Shown: piece by piece, positions 18,253 through 27,802 of the stretch
Numbering within the stretch: position 1 is the first letter of the stretch
Layout of the letters: the number at the start of each line of letters is the position of its first letter
Source of the DNA: Syntrophopropionicum propionicicum_A
GTDB taxonomy: Bacteria > Bacillota > Desulfotomaculia > Desulfotomaculales > Pelotomaculaceae
Reading direction: 5' to 3'
DNA length: 64,000 bases
Assembly: GCF_048984525.1 (NCBI RefSeq)
Contig: NZ_JBMGJC010000016.1
Span: 19,348-83,347 of the forward strand
Program-made: the position numbers and the translations under genes
The notes under the pieces: generated by a model
Databases searched by the model: none
What the model was told of the DNA's origin: nothing
What the model saw: the letters and a program-made list of their open reading frames with translations, nothing else

Positions 18253-19284
18253 GTGATACAAAATCAGGTTAAAAAAATGCTAAACGAGTTAAAAGAATTG
18301 GATAGTACTTCCGTTAAAGTAGGTTTATTTGGACAACCTGGTGCAGGTAAATCATCTCTTATTAATTCTTTAACTGGTAAAGAAGTTGCAAAACCGGGAG
18401 TAGAAAATGACATGGTACCAGGTGAACCTTTTGAATGGAAAGGATTGCTTTTTATTGACTTGCCAGGTTATGATACTGAAAAACATCCAAAGGAAACTTA
18501 TTTTAATAAATTTGATATACCTTCATTTGATTTATTCCTTTGTGTTTTTGAGGGTAAATGGAGACAGGCTGATAGTGAATTTTTTCAAAAAGTTTTAAAG
18601 ATGAAACCTTGTCTTTTTGTACGAAATAAAATCGATACATTATGGGAAAAAGGATACACGACTGCGCAGCTTAAAGAAAGGATTACCGAAAATATAAAGA
18701 ATTTGGCACATTCAGATATAAAGGTGTATTTCACAAGTTGTAAAACAAATGAAGGTCTTGAAGATTTGAGTGATTCAATTGAACAAATATTAGAGCCTAC
18801 AAAAAGAGAAAAATGGTTAAGGGTGGCAAAATCATACTCACTAAATTTTCTGCAAGAAAAAAGAAAGGCGTGTGAAAAATATATAGCTATCTCTTCTGGT
18901 ATCTCTGCAGTTAATGCACTTAACCCAATCCCAGGTACTGATATTGCTGTAGACTTCGGTATTCTAATAAAATGTTTTAAGGAAGTAAAGGAAGCATTTG
19001 GACTTGACGATCATACTTTAAAACAAATACATATTTTTGCACCTCATCTAACTGGTATTGCAAATAAGATAATAGAATATGTTTCTAAGGCAGGTCTGCA
19101 ATTACTTCTTAAAAAGTTTATACGCAAGCAATCACTTAAAGAGTTTGTAAAATATGTACCATTCCTTGGCCAAGCTATAGCAGCTAGTGCTGGTTATATT
19201 ATTACTTCGAATGCTGGTAAGATGTATTTGGATTACTGTTATAAAGCAGCGGAAGCAATACTTAAGAATGAATTAAAATATTAA
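18253..19284 (+). CDS. IRG-like (immunity-related) GTPase with DUF697-type C-terminus
   Basis: A 343-residue dynamin/Ras-like GTPase. G1 GQPGAGKSS (about residues 27-35), G3 DLPG (about 74-77) and G4 NKID (about 122-125) are all present, so GTP binding is expected. The C-terminal part has hydrophobic helices with NPIPGTDIAVD and VPFLGQAIAASAGYI, as in the IRG/DUF697 group that inserts into membranes. Codon use and AT-richness differ sharply from the cotJ and VirD4 regions, marking transferred DNA. GTG at 18253 follows AGGGGG. It stands alone, convergent with the next operon. Bacterial IRG-like GTPases are little studied; a defence role is inferred only from location. Confidence 0.75.
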   Translation: MIQNQVKKMLNELKELDSTSVKVGLFGQPGAGKSSLINSLTGKEVAKPGVENDMVPGEPFEWKGLLFIDLPGYDTEKHPKETYFNKFDIPSFDLFLCVFEGKWRQADSEFFQKVLKMKPCLFVRNKIDTLWEKGYTTAQLKERITENIKNLAHSDIKVYFTSCKTNEGLEDLSDSIEQILEPTKREKWLRVAKSYSLNFLQEKRKACEKYIAISSGISAVNALNPIPGTDIAVDFGILIKCFKEVKEAFGLDDHTLKQIHIFAPHLTGIANKIIEYVSKAGLQLLLKKFIRKQSLKEFVKYVPFLGQAIAASAGYIITSNAGKMYLDYCYKAAEAILKNELKY

Positions 19285-19329
19285 TTAGGATTTTTGTAAT
19301 CGTCTCAAATAACAAGGTGTATAGAAAAA

Positions 19330-19366
19330 ATAACCCTGGCTATAAAAGAGCCAGGGTTATTTATAG
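19330..19366. terminator. Bidirectional-type terminator between convergent genes
   Basis: Perfect 12-bp stem (19330-19341 with 19349-19360), followed by TTATA on the plus strand and TTTTTTC on the minus strand. It sits between the GTPase gene and the UDG-like gene. Confidence 0.85.
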
Positions 19367-19374
19367 TCCACATT

Positions 19375-20160
19375 TTAAGAATTAAATAACATGGTTGCTT
19401 CGTCAACTAACCTGCTTTCATCTTTACCCTGAGGATGTTTTGCAATCACTATTTTAGATACAATCCTCTCAGAAACAAATTGTCCTCCAGCCTCTGCTAA
19501 TCCATCAAACTCTTTATTTATCTGGAACTCATTAATCTTATTAAGAACATCCTTTGCCCAATCATACCCGGTCAAGAAAAGTATCCTTTTGGGCTTAAAT
19601 AAATAGATTTCCTTTTTCAGAATGGCGGCACAATGTCTTTGTTGAATATTTATTAATTTGCCAGATGGGTTGCCGCCTTCATATGGAGCAGTCTTATATA
19701 AATTGCTCCAAGCAATATAACTGGGCCAGTGCTTATCATTATGCCCAATCTCTAACTTTTGCAGCGTCTTATGTATAACCCGCCAAAATGCCGATCTGTT
19801 TGTATTATACTGCTCCCCTCCCCGGGCCTTTGTTACCCATGAAAGAGGGCATTGTGGCTGGCTGGCCAGATAGGTTTGTCTTAAGTAATCCTTGCGCTTC
19901 ATATTATCGAGCAGTTCCCCGGTGGTAATCTGCTCCTCCCAACCATTCACTGCCCTCCCTACCACCATAAGTTCATGGTTATACAGATTTCCTTTCATTG
20001 GGAAAAAGGTGGTTATGTTTTTTTCAGGGATGTTTCCCGCATTGAGCCCCAGGTTGTTAAGGTGCTCATCATAAATAATTAACAGTTCCTGCTCAATTGT
20101 ATTCAGGTATGCTTGCTTAATCCCGTTATTAATAGCATCTGATTGTACGTTCTCCTGCAT
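19375..20160 (-). CDS. Uracil-DNA-glycosylase-like protein of defence operon
   Basis: A 261-residue protein that looks like the uracil-DNA-glycosylase superfamily fold: an early strand with ELMVVGRAVNGWE (about residues 64-76), WSNLYKTAPYEGGNPSG (about 149-165), RILFLTGYDWAKDVL (about 193-207) and a late IVIAKHPQGKDE (about 238-249) in the places of the motif-1, central strand and motif-2 histidine. I see no clear catalytic motif of a classical UDG, so activity is uncertain. It is the last of four co-oriented genes; ATG at 20160 (GGAGGA upstream) is 16 bp after the helicase stop. It may recognise modified bases in phage DNA (inference). Confidence 0.55.
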   Translation of the reverse strand: MQENVQSDAINNGIKQAYLNTIEQELLIIYDEHLNNLGLNAGNIPEKNITTFFPMKGNLYNHELMVVGRAVNGWEEQITTGELLDNMKRKDYLRQTYLASQPQCPLSWVTKARGGEQYNTNRSAFWRVIHKTLQKLEIGHNDKHWPSYIAWSNLYKTAPYEGGNPSGKLINIQQRHCAAILKKEIYLFKPKRILFLTGYDWAKDVLNKINEFQINKEFDGLAEAGGQFVSERIVSKIVIAKHPQGKDESRLVDEATMLFNS

Positions 20161-20176
20161 ATTGTCCTCCGATTTA

Positions 20177-23100
20177 TTATGTAATTACCTGCTCCTTGAA
20201 ATATGGGCTCAGGTTGATAAACAGTTCTTTGATTTGCTCCTCGTCTAGCTGGCTCTGAAGGACATATTCCAGCAACTCCTCCTGCCGTGCCTGTCCCAGG
20301 CTGAGGCGGTAGAGCGACAGTATTTTAATCAGCCGCCCATACTTTGCCTGGTCCTTACTCAGAGGATACATCGGCACAATCCGCTCGATTTTAATCATCT
20401 TGTCATGGTCCGGCAGGCACCAATAAGGTACCAGTTCTGGACACATACCACGCTTTTCCTCCTGGTTGGCTCTTTCAAACATCTCGCACCAGATATCTTC
20501 ATTAAAGCCTTTATAACCATATTTCTTTGCGATGTTTTGCCGTATGGCAAGACACTTGTACCGGTTGATCCGCCCCTCGCGCTGCTCCAGATCAATCGGA
20601 TTGGCAGGCAGGTTCCAGTGCACAATTTTCCTGCAGTAGTAATGAAAATCCAGTCCCTCTTGTCCAATGGACGTGGTTGCCAGAACGAAGGGACGGAAGG
20701 GAGAATTAAAAGCCAGGCGCAGGCTATCCTTGCGCTGCAGGCTTTTGCCTTCACCCCTTGTGTCATAAAAACCGGCAGCATATCCTGAACGCATCCTTAT
20801 AAAACGCAATTCCTCTTTTTCGCTGCCAGTTTTATGCTTTTCACCTTTTATGATCCGGTCGCGGAACTTCCGATATGTGTCCACATTATAACTTGCCGTG
20901 TGTGTTTTAAAGGAGGAGCACATTCTCTCACACAGCGTTTTCGATCGTTTTTCCTGTGAGGCATACACTAACCCGTTATCATCAGTGAGGATATGCGTAT
21001 ATTCGTCAAGCACCGCCTGCAAATTCCCATCAACGCAATACCGCAGCACATTTTGCCAGTGTGGATCGTAATGGCCATAACAGAGTTCGACTATGGCGGT
21101 AGCCTCCTGTAAATTGAACCGGCCGAGAAATGTCTTAGCAAGGCGTACCGACAAAGCCGGGGAGTCCGGCAGCTCCAGTCCGAATAAACGCAGGGCGCAT
21201 ACTGCCGGCGAAGCCATGGCCATCCTGGTCAGCACATTTACAAGGTCCCGCGGTTTCCGTCCAAGTTCCAGCTTATCTGCATTTTTCAGAATATCCTTCA
21301 ATTCGTCAAAATGCTTTTCCAGAACATTCCGGTCATCATCTTCATCAGCAACCTCTGTCTCGTTATTTTTAAAGTCCCAAATTAAAGACGGTTGATTAAG
21401 CCAGGAACTAATCAGTTTTTCATGCCTGTCAAGAAGTAACGGCGCTATATAATACCAGCTTTCGTCATAACCGCCTTTTTTCTTAGGCGTAAAAACAATT
21501 GTATCCAGCAGCTCTTTAATCTTCTTGCGCAGTTCAGCTTCAATCTGTCTTCTGGTCAGCCCCTGGTTCAGCGCCTGAAGCGGGTTATATAGTTTCGCCA
21601 GAGTAACGCAGGGATACAGCAGAGCCATGAGCGCCATGGATGCAGGTGCGCCTTCACGCATGTTGAATTTAAGGCGGGGCGAAGGAAACCGCACTTTTTT
21701 TCTATAAGGGAAATAACTGCGGTTCTCTCGCTCGGGGTTGGGTGATTTTTTGACCAACTCACCTACTGTCAGTCGCTCAGCTTCATATGAAAGCATGGCC
21801 GCAACAGCCCTGGGTACCATCTCCCAGGCGGAAAACACCAGGATCTTTGAAAAATCTTTTAAGCCTGAGAACACCCCGCCCGGCTCATAGTATGGCTTGG
21901 AGGGAGGTATCCAGATCAGCCTTTCTGCGCCTCTTGGCAGGGCCTCTTCCTTTATCCTCTTCAGCCTTGTATTGGTGTTGGGCAGCTTTTTGTACCCGGC
22001 AATTAAATCCTCGTTTACCCACAGCTCCGGTTTTCGTGCCAGTTTCAGTTTGTCGGGATTTTTCTTGAAATAAGCGTAAACCTTTTCTTTGAGTTTATAA
22101 TGCTCCATGAAGGAAAGGATATATGGGGCAGACTTTATATAATCTACTGGTATATGTTCCTTTAGACCTATATCCAGGAGCAGCTTATCGGCCCTGATGT
22201 AGGAAAGTATATCTTCTTCGGAAACATCCAAGGTGCTTTTCGCGGTCTCTATATCTACAAACTTGCCGGCGCCTTCGACTGACAAACGCTCCGTCCTGCA
22301 TATACCCTGGTAGAGATTATCCTCGGCCCTGTTTTTTCTGGCGGTCAGGACCGTTAAATCTGTTGTGCCGATTTCGTTCAGTGATATTGAATAATCCCTC
22401 CACACCTGCCGGAATTCAGTCTTTTTTAAAGGGTCGCTTTCAAACAGAAAATCAGTCACCTGTATGAATTCGCGGTAGTGCTCGTCCGCCTGGTTTTCAT
22501 TTATTTCCTCCAGTGTAGAGTATAGCTTGTAGGGAGTAGCCGAAAGCAGCAAGATCTTTACTTTTTCATTGTCGCGTTTAGTTGCGTTGAAAAAACGCCG
22601 GGCCAACATAGCGGTTTCATTGTCCGTGTCGGTCTTTATTAACTCCGGAAACCGCTGAAATTCATCCATGATAACCAGGTCAGCGTCCAACAGCCCTGCA
22701 CTTATTTCGGCCATCATGCGGCGAAGCTTGTGGATGATTGGATAAGACCCGCTTTGCCTGCGTCCGCTCATTTGTATTTTGTTACAGAAATCTGTTATCT
22801 CTGACAGCAGACCATTATGCGTAGTAAAATAGCTGTCCACACTTACTAAAACAGTTTGGAGGTAACGCCCGCCACTATCCTTGTCGCAAGCGGCAACCTG
22901 GTTCTCGTACCAGTCTCTTGCCCATGCGTGCCAGCTCCTAGTGGCATTATCAATCATCAATATCTCAAATTCGTCTTTATATACGGCCAAAGGTTTATAC
23001 CTGTGTAGTACAGCATAAATCAATGCGCGTTCCTGCACGCTGCCGCTGCCTCCGGTCATATTAAAAGATGTGTTCGGCGTAAGCGGGATCAACTGCATGT

Positions 23101-23476
23101 AATTTTCTCTCTTTTTGTGTTTCATCTCATCTTTAAAGATTTTTAGGTGCTGCATGGACAGCCGGGTATCTGAAAGGCCCTCCACGCTGTCGCTCTCATT
23201 AATTCTGAGCTTGGAGAGATTCTGCGCGGCAATACTCTGGTTGGAGCAGACATATACCACCTTGAATAAATCATCATTTAAAGTTTGCTTATGGTAAACA
23301 GCAGTCTTAGCTATCACACCCCTGGCGATCAGCGTTTTGCCGAGACCGACTTCATCTGCCACGAGCACACGGCTGCGCCCATTGGTAAAGAGAGAAAATA
23401 TCCTTTCCACTGTTGCCCTCTGGAAATCTTTGAGGCCGGAGAGGATCTGCTTTTCCTTGTTCAATAACTCAGTCAC
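20177..23476 (-). CDS. Large SF2 (SNF2-type) helicase of defence operon
   Basis: A 1099-residue superfamily-2 DNA/RNA translocase. Motifs: Walker A ADEVGLGKT (about residues 40-48), a DEXH-box in the form MDEFQRFPEL (about 269-278), LLLSATPYKLYS (about 309-320), and in the C-terminal lobe TTSIGQEGLDFHYYCRKIVHWNLP followed by DLEQREGRINRYK, the motif V/VI region. A long insert of several hundred residues separates the two lobes. GTG at 23476 overlaps the PLD stop by 4 bp (GTGA) and has AGGAGG upstream. Third gene of DUF6361-PLD-helicase-UDG-like. Such helicases with PLD nucleases occur in several phage-defence systems (for example DISARM), but this gene set does not match those I know. Confidence 0.85.
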   Translation of the reverse strand: MTELLNKEKQILSGLKDFQRATVERIFSLFTNGRSRVLVADEVGLGKTLIARGVIAKTAVYHKQTLNDDLFKVVYVCSNQSIAAQNLSKLRINESDSVEGLSDTRLSMQHLKIFKDEMKHKKRENYMQLIPLTPNTSFNMTGGSGSVQERALIYAVLHRYKPLAVYKDEFEILMIDNATRSWHAWARDWYENQVAACDKDSGGRYLQTVLVSVDSYFTTHNGLLSEITDFCNKIQMSGRRQSGSYPIIHKLRRMMAEISAGLLDADLVIMDEFQRFPELIKTDTDNETAMLARRFFNATKRDNEKVKILLLSATPYKLYSTLEEINENQADEHYREFIQVTDFLFESDPLKKTEFRQVWRDYSISLNEIGTTDLTVLTARKNRAEDNLYQGICRTERLSVEGAGKFVDIETAKSTLDVSEEDILSYIRADKLLLDIGLKEHIPVDYIKSAPYILSFMEHYKLKEKVYAYFKKNPDKLKLARKPELWVNEDLIAGYKKLPNTNTRLKRIKEEALPRGAERLIWIPPSKPYYEPGGVFSGLKDFSKILVFSAWEMVPRAVAAMLSYEAERLTVGELVKKSPNPERENRSYFPYRKKVRFPSPRLKFNMREGAPASMALMALLYPCVTLAKLYNPLQALNQGLTRRQIEAELRKKIKELLDTIVFTPKKKGGYDESWYYIAPLLLDRHEKLISSWLNQPSLIWDFKNNETEVADEDDDRNVLEKHFDELKDILKNADKLELGRKPRDLVNVLTRMAMASPAVCALRLFGLELPDSPALSVRLAKTFLGRFNLQEATAIVELCYGHYDPHWQNVLRYCVDGNLQAVLDEYTHILTDDNGLVYASQEKRSKTLCERMCSSFKTHTASYNVDTYRKFRDRIIKGEKHKTGSEKEELRFIRMRSGYAAGFYDTRGEGKSLQRKDSLRLAFNSPFRPFVLATTSIGQEGLDFHYYCRKIVHWNLPANPIDLEQREGRINRYKCLAIRQNIAKKYGYKGFNEDIWCEMFERANQEEKRGMCPELVPYWCLPDHDKMIKIERIVPMYPLSKDQAKYGRLIKILSLYRLSLGQARQEELLEYVLQSQLDEEQIKELFINLSPYFKEQVIT

Positions 23477-25266
23477 GTCTTTATCCTCCTGCTCGCTTTT
23501 AAAAAGGTGGTGTATAACTTTTCAAATTCTGGCGGCACGATTTCCTTATCATTCAACCGCTGGATAATCGCGTCGACCTCCCGCAGTTTTTCGGGGGACT
23601 TGGCTGCGGCACGCAGCATGTTTTCATAGAGTACCGGCATGTCGTAACCATGCAAATTCCAGCCTTTTGCCGACGCTGCCTTTTGCCCGGCCTGCTCCAA
23701 CGCGGCCAGCAGATAATCATCAGAAAGCAGAAAAGCGACGTAACGCAGAAAAGTGTTTTGGTCTTTGATGATACTCTTGAATACCATGCCGTCCCTTTCA
23801 TCCGGGATACCTTCCGTGCGGATTTTAATGACCCGGCGCAGGCTATCTTCGCCAATTTTTGCTGTTATAATATAAAACTCACCCAGCTCTAATAGTGATA
23901 ATCCGGGTAAAAGAGCCGTGCTCTCAAGCTTTACGGATTTACCCCCGCCAAGGGCGGCGATGGTCAAATCCACGTCAGCGGATATAAACCGTCTGTCAAA
24001 CTGAATGTTGATATCATATTTGCCATTGTTTTCTATAACCAGGGCAGTTGTCCTGGAGCGGCAGAGCCTTTTTATAGCTTTTTGCAGACGTTCCTGTATA
24101 TCTTCCTTTTCCACCGCACCTTCAGGAACGGCGATAACCCGCTCAAAAGGATTTTGCCTCTCATCGTAGTCCTTATTTTTTCTGCCAAAAAGCTCATCGA
24201 TGATTTGCGAAATCCGGAAGCCCCATTTTTCATATTTAAGTCTCAGCATAAACTCTACATTGCCGTTCCAGGCGCTCTTGGAGCAATTGGCCGACCCGAT
24301 ATAGATATTGTGCTCGCCGTACTTTGTTTTGAAATAAATCTTGGCGTGTATATCCTGCTTTTGCAGGTCTGCAGCACCTTCTGATTCGCTGATAGCTTCC
24401 TCGCCGTCAACTACCGTGTCTTTGAGACAATAACATTCAAAACTGGATAGCAACTCGTTGGTTAGCTTAGTTATTTCCGGCCTGCGGGTTATCAGCGTTT
24501 TATGCGCGTTTTTAAGCGATAAACCGTCCAACTCCAGAACAGTATCCCTGCTGAGGAAAGGTGAAAATACCAGCAGGTCATGGTAATTGTCAAAAAAGCT
24601 CGTGGAATCCTTGTTATACCCCTCACCTATGCCAAGAGGGAAGAAGGAAAAATCAGAATAACGCTTGTCCCCCGTCTGAAAATGCACATATGAAAGCCTT
24701 TCGGCAATACTGCCGATTAACTTTTTCTTCTTTCTATCATTGGTGCTTCCCTGAAGATATGTTAAAAAATCTATTAGCGGTCGATTTTTAAGGGTTTTCT
24801 GGCCGCTGACTTCCCCCTCCAGAACAACCGCCGCATCCCAGCTGCGGTCAAAGGTCAGGTTGCGGCTCAGGACAATAAAACGATAAAGCTCCTTCTCATT
24901 GGCGTCCATATACTTGATCAGCCACACCTTTGGGTGAAAGGACTTTTCGTTTTTCAAGGATACCTCAAAAATACTGCTCTCCAGCAAAGCAAACACCGGG
25001 TTTGCTTTATTCGGCACTTTGATCTGCCCGCCCTCGCAAAACAAGGCAAACTTGTCCGCGCTCTTGCGCAGGGCCTCCAATACATATACCGGGTTTTCAA
25101 GCAGTGTTCCTTCCATTTCTTCCCCAAGGAACAGGGCGAGGGGCACACCTATTAAAGCTTCCAGGTCAAGAGAATACGTTGTTCCAATGGCAAATTCACA
25201 TTTGTAGCCGGCAGGGGGCGCCAGAATATCTGCGTAATCAAGCCTGTCTTCGGCGGGTCTAAACAT
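23473..25266 (-). CDS. Phospholipase D-like nuclease of defence operon
   Basis: A 597-residue protein with two HKD-type half sites: FHPKVWLIKY followed by SRNLTFDRSWD, and IHAKIYFKTKYG followed by GSANCSKSAWNGNVEF. Together they make one PLD-superfamily active site, used by nucleases and restriction-like enzymes in defence systems. I chose ATG at 25266 rather than the more distant 25302 because GGGGGG lies 8 nt upstream of it and it overlaps the preceding gene by only 8 bp. The C-terminal 250 residues show no motif I recognise. It is translationally coupled to the helicase behind it, which suggests a nuclease-helicase complex. Confidence 0.82.
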   Translation of the reverse strand: MFRPAEDRLDYADILAPPAGYKCEFAIGTTYSLDLEALIGVPLALFLGEEMEGTLLENPVYVLEALRKSADKFALFCEGGQIKVPNKANPVFALLESSIFEVSLKNEKSFHPKVWLIKYMDANEKELYRFIVLSRNLTFDRSWDAAVVLEGEVSGQKTLKNRPLIDFLTYLQGSTNDRKKKKLIGSIAERLSYVHFQTGDKRYSDFSFFPLGIGEGYNKDSTSFFDNYHDLLVFSPFLSRDTVLELDGLSLKNAHKTLITRRPEITKLTNELLSSFECYCLKDTVVDGEEAISESEGAADLQKQDIHAKIYFKTKYGEHNIYIGSANCSKSAWNGNVEFMLRLKYEKWGFRISQIIDELFGRKNKDYDERQNPFERVIAVPEGAVEKEDIQERLQKAIKRLCRSRTTALVIENNGKYDINIQFDRRFISADVDLTIAALGGGKSVKLESTALLPGLSLLELGEFYIITAKIGEDSLRRVIKIRTEGIPDERDGMVFKSIIKDQNTFLRYVAFLLSDDYLLAALEQAGQKAASAKGWNLHGYDMPVLYENMLRAAAKSPEKLREVDAIIQRLNDKEIVPPEFEKLYTTFLKASRRIKT

Positions 25267-26479
25267 TTTTATCGCCCCCCAGTCCATTGCAGATATCCTC
25301 AATCAGCCGGCGAGTGTTGCGGAAGCGGTATTGCAGCCTCCTGCCTCCCAACCATACTCCATCCTGCCAGCTTGTATTTTCACTGTTCAGCTTGGCCCGT
25401 TCCTTGCCCTTCAGCTCTATTTCGCGGGCGATTATGTGATTATTCATAATTGCAACATCCCCGGATAGTACAGCTTTCTTCCATTTGTCTATAAAGGGCA
25501 GCAGTCTTGCACGATTTTGCCTGCTTATAGAAAGGCGGTTGACAGCCTCGTAAATATCATAATTTTGAATAAACCCATTGGTCACTGAATCATACCAGAT
25601 ATCCCATTCTTCATTTGCTTCATCATTCTGCCCGCCGGACAGGATCACATTGTAGCGGATATTCGCACCATAGATGAATTCAGCAAATCTCTGCGCCATT
25701 TCATAATCTTCGCGGATATCTTGCGGAAGCTCAATTTCCTTATCGATTATTGATATGTCATCATAAGTTATTACCTCGTAGAGATTGTTACGCAGTATAT
25801 AGGCAAGCAGGGAGTCTTTTGAATGCTCGGATTTAATAATTCTGTCCCTTAGAAAACCTGCTTCTTCATCAGTGAGTTCAATAGTTACACTTTCACGCCA
25901 TTTTTCGGGCGGCGGTGGAACTCGCCAAAATCCGCTGGCGCTGCAGTACATCTTGTCAGCGTCGTCAGTCCCCTCGCCTTTGTCTATATGTCCCGAGGCG
26001 GACAGCAATCTTTTTTCTCTTTTCAGAGCACAGACAGCACGTACATAGCCATTTAACGAAAGCCTTGAATAATTTTGAAAGATACCAAAGGTGTTAATCC
26101 CGTTCCAGTAGATGCTGGACGGCTTTCTCTGCAGTTTCTCGCCTGAGCGCCCACCGATAACACCTTCAGCATTGTCTTTCTTGAGTATACTTATTAATGC
26201 AATTTCTTCGATCGACAGTCTATCCATAAATACTTTGGGATTCATAATGTTTTCCCGCTCCAGCTCCATCATGATGTAGGGCACAAGCAGAAAATATTTT
26301 GCCCTGGTCTGAATCGTCGATGTGCCGGGAAAGAGTAAATCGGCGAAGCCGTCCCGCACAACACCGATTCCGAGCTCGTCCACCGCTTCCGGAGCAGATA
26401 GCAGGCTTAGAATAGAAAGAATTTTGTTCCTGTCACGGCTGCCGTAATCAATCCAGCCAATTTGTAATGTTTGAGGCAT
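25259..26479 (-). CDS. DUF6361-family protein, first gene of defence operon
   Basis: A 406-residue protein beginning LQIGWIDYGSRDRNKILSIL, with ELGIGVVRDGFADLLFPGTSTIQTRAKYFLLVPYIMME, the pattern I associate with DUF6361. No catalytic motif is evident. The family has been seen next to helicase/PLD genes, so it may be the sensor or specificity part (inference). ATG at 26479 follows GGAGA. Its 136-bp upstream region has no clear promoter; it is read in the same direction as the separate nuclease gene upstream. Confidence 0.7.
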   Translation of the reverse strand: MPQTLQIGWIDYGSRDRNKILSILSLLSAPEAVDELGIGVVRDGFADLLFPGTSTIQTRAKYFLLVPYIMMELERENIMNPKVFMDRLSIEEIALISILKKDNAEGVIGGRSGEKLQRKPSSIYWNGINTFGIFQNYSRLSLNGYVRAVCALKREKRLLSASGHIDKGEGTDDADKMYCSASGFWRVPPPPEKWRESVTIELTDEEAGFLRDRIIKSEHSKDSLLAYILRNNLYEVITYDDISIIDKEIELPQDIREDYEMAQRFAEFIYGANIRYNVILSGGQNDEANEEWDIWYDSVTNGFIQNYDIYEAVNRLSISRQNRARLLPFIDKWKKAVLSGDVAIMNNHIIAREIELKGKERAKLNSENTSWQDGVWLGGRRLQYRFRNTRRLIEDICNGLGGDKNV

Positions 26480-26615
26480 TTGTGTTCTCCTTTTTAAATA
26501 CCAATAAAAAGTTTTTGTTAATTTACATGTGTCGCAAACTGTCTTAGTAATGAAGGAGCGTAGTTCATGCTAATATTAAAAATTATGTAATGTAAAAATG
26601 TTGCTTAATCCTGAG

Positions 26616-27731
26616 TTAATTTAACGCCCTAAGATCTTCAACCACTGTATTTAAAGCGCTGACAAACTTGTCTATATTGTCTAGCCTAAGGCCATTCCCC
26701 ACCACTACGTACACATAGGTTGACTTTTTAATCAAGTCTTCACCTAAAAACGAAAGATTGTTTTGAAACTTCTCAAATATCATTTTGATATCCTCTGAAA
26801 GTTCAATCCTTGGCATGACAAACTGCAACGCATCAATACCCCAACTTGAATCTCTTGTGAATCCCCAGAGTATACTCTGCAGTCTTCCCTGGACCTTAAC
26901 CCTGAATGAAAAGCCAACCTTCCCCCAATAAATAGTCTCGCCATAAATTGCCAGGACCTGGAATAAATTTTCCCAAACCTGCCTTGCTGCAGGATCGCTT
27001 TTCTCAAGAAAATTTTGCATCGTAGTCCGTGATGATGTGGGACGGGGCTTTGCTCCCGGAAGATAGGCCCTGGGCACAAATATTTCTTTGCCGTCACTTG
27101 AAAAATGGTCAATTTCAATGCCTGCAAAAATAGCGGAACTCGTCTGAGTCAAATACTTCATAGTCCGCCTCAAAATATCACCAATATGTGTGCTTGCAAC
27201 TATACAATAAAAACTACCTTCAGACAAACAGCGAGAGATACCCTCCTTAAAATTTTCCCACCCGCTTTCGTCTTCACCACTTTCATTAGTCTCATCAGAG
27301 CCTTGTCCCCACATTTCCTTGAAAGCGTCACGGAGGTTGTTCTTCCTGTAGAATCTAGGATCGGTACATCTCGTACTATTAAAATAGTTGCTGCATACCC
27401 CTTCGAACTCCTCAAATGTCAGCCCCCATAGGTGGGACCCATAATCGAGAAGCTGTGCAATCACACGCCTTGAATCTGGATTTTCCGGCCCTTTCTTAAA
27501 CTCGACAATCACGATAGTCCCCTTTTCATCAATACACATCAAGTCGATGCTGCCTGAAGGCAAAGATGTCTCACGACCTACGACGAGAAGGTTCAACAAA
27601 TTCAGATCTTCAACGGGGATTAACTCTGGGTTCTTCTTTACAACTTCCTGCAAATCGTTTTCAGCCTTAATTTTTTCTTCTTGAACCAAAAACTCTTTCT
27701 GCCCTTCTTTCACAAGAAGATACCTGGTCAC
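26616..27731 (-). CDS. PD-(D/E)XK nuclease-like protein (DUF91/NucS-like N-terminus)
   Basis: A 371-residue protein whose first 110 residues carry a PD-(D/E)XK-type core: GSIDLMCIDEKGTIVIVEFKKG (about residues 60-81), i.e. D ... E-x-K, followed by RRVIAQLLDYGSHLW, as in DUF91/NucS-like and restriction-endonuclease-like families. The C-terminal 200 residues are unassigned. GTG at 27731 has GGTGGG upstream. It lies 136 bp before the DUF6361 gene on the same strand, so it might be co-transcribed with the four-gene operon, but the spacer argues for independence. Confidence 0.65.
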   Translation of the reverse strand: MTRYLLVKEGQKEFLVQEEKIKAENDLQEVVKKNPELIPVEDLNLLNLLVVGRETSLPSGSIDLMCIDEKGTIVIVEFKKGPENPDSRRVIAQLLDYGSHLWGLTFEEFEGVCSNYFNSTRCTDPRFYRKNNLRDAFKEMWGQGSDETNESGEDESGWENFKEGISRCLSEGSFYCIVASTHIGDILRRTMKYLTQTSSAIFAGIEIDHFSSDGKEIFVPRAYLPGAKPRPTSSRTTMQNFLEKSDPAARQVWENLFQVLAIYGETIYWGKVGFSFRVKVQGRLQSILWGFTRDSSWGIDALQFVMPRIELSEDIKMIFEKFQNNLSFLGEDLIKKSTYVYVVVGNGLRLDNIDKFVSALNTVVEDLRALN

Positions 27732-27802
27732 TTAACCCACCCCCTAAATTTATCGGTAACATTAGATACAATGTTACTTGCAGTAATTGTGGAAATTATT
27801 TA

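Noticed and set aside
26480..26615. Promoter for the DUF6361 operon
   Set aside because: Several partial -35/-10 boxes, none with both good sequence and spacing.
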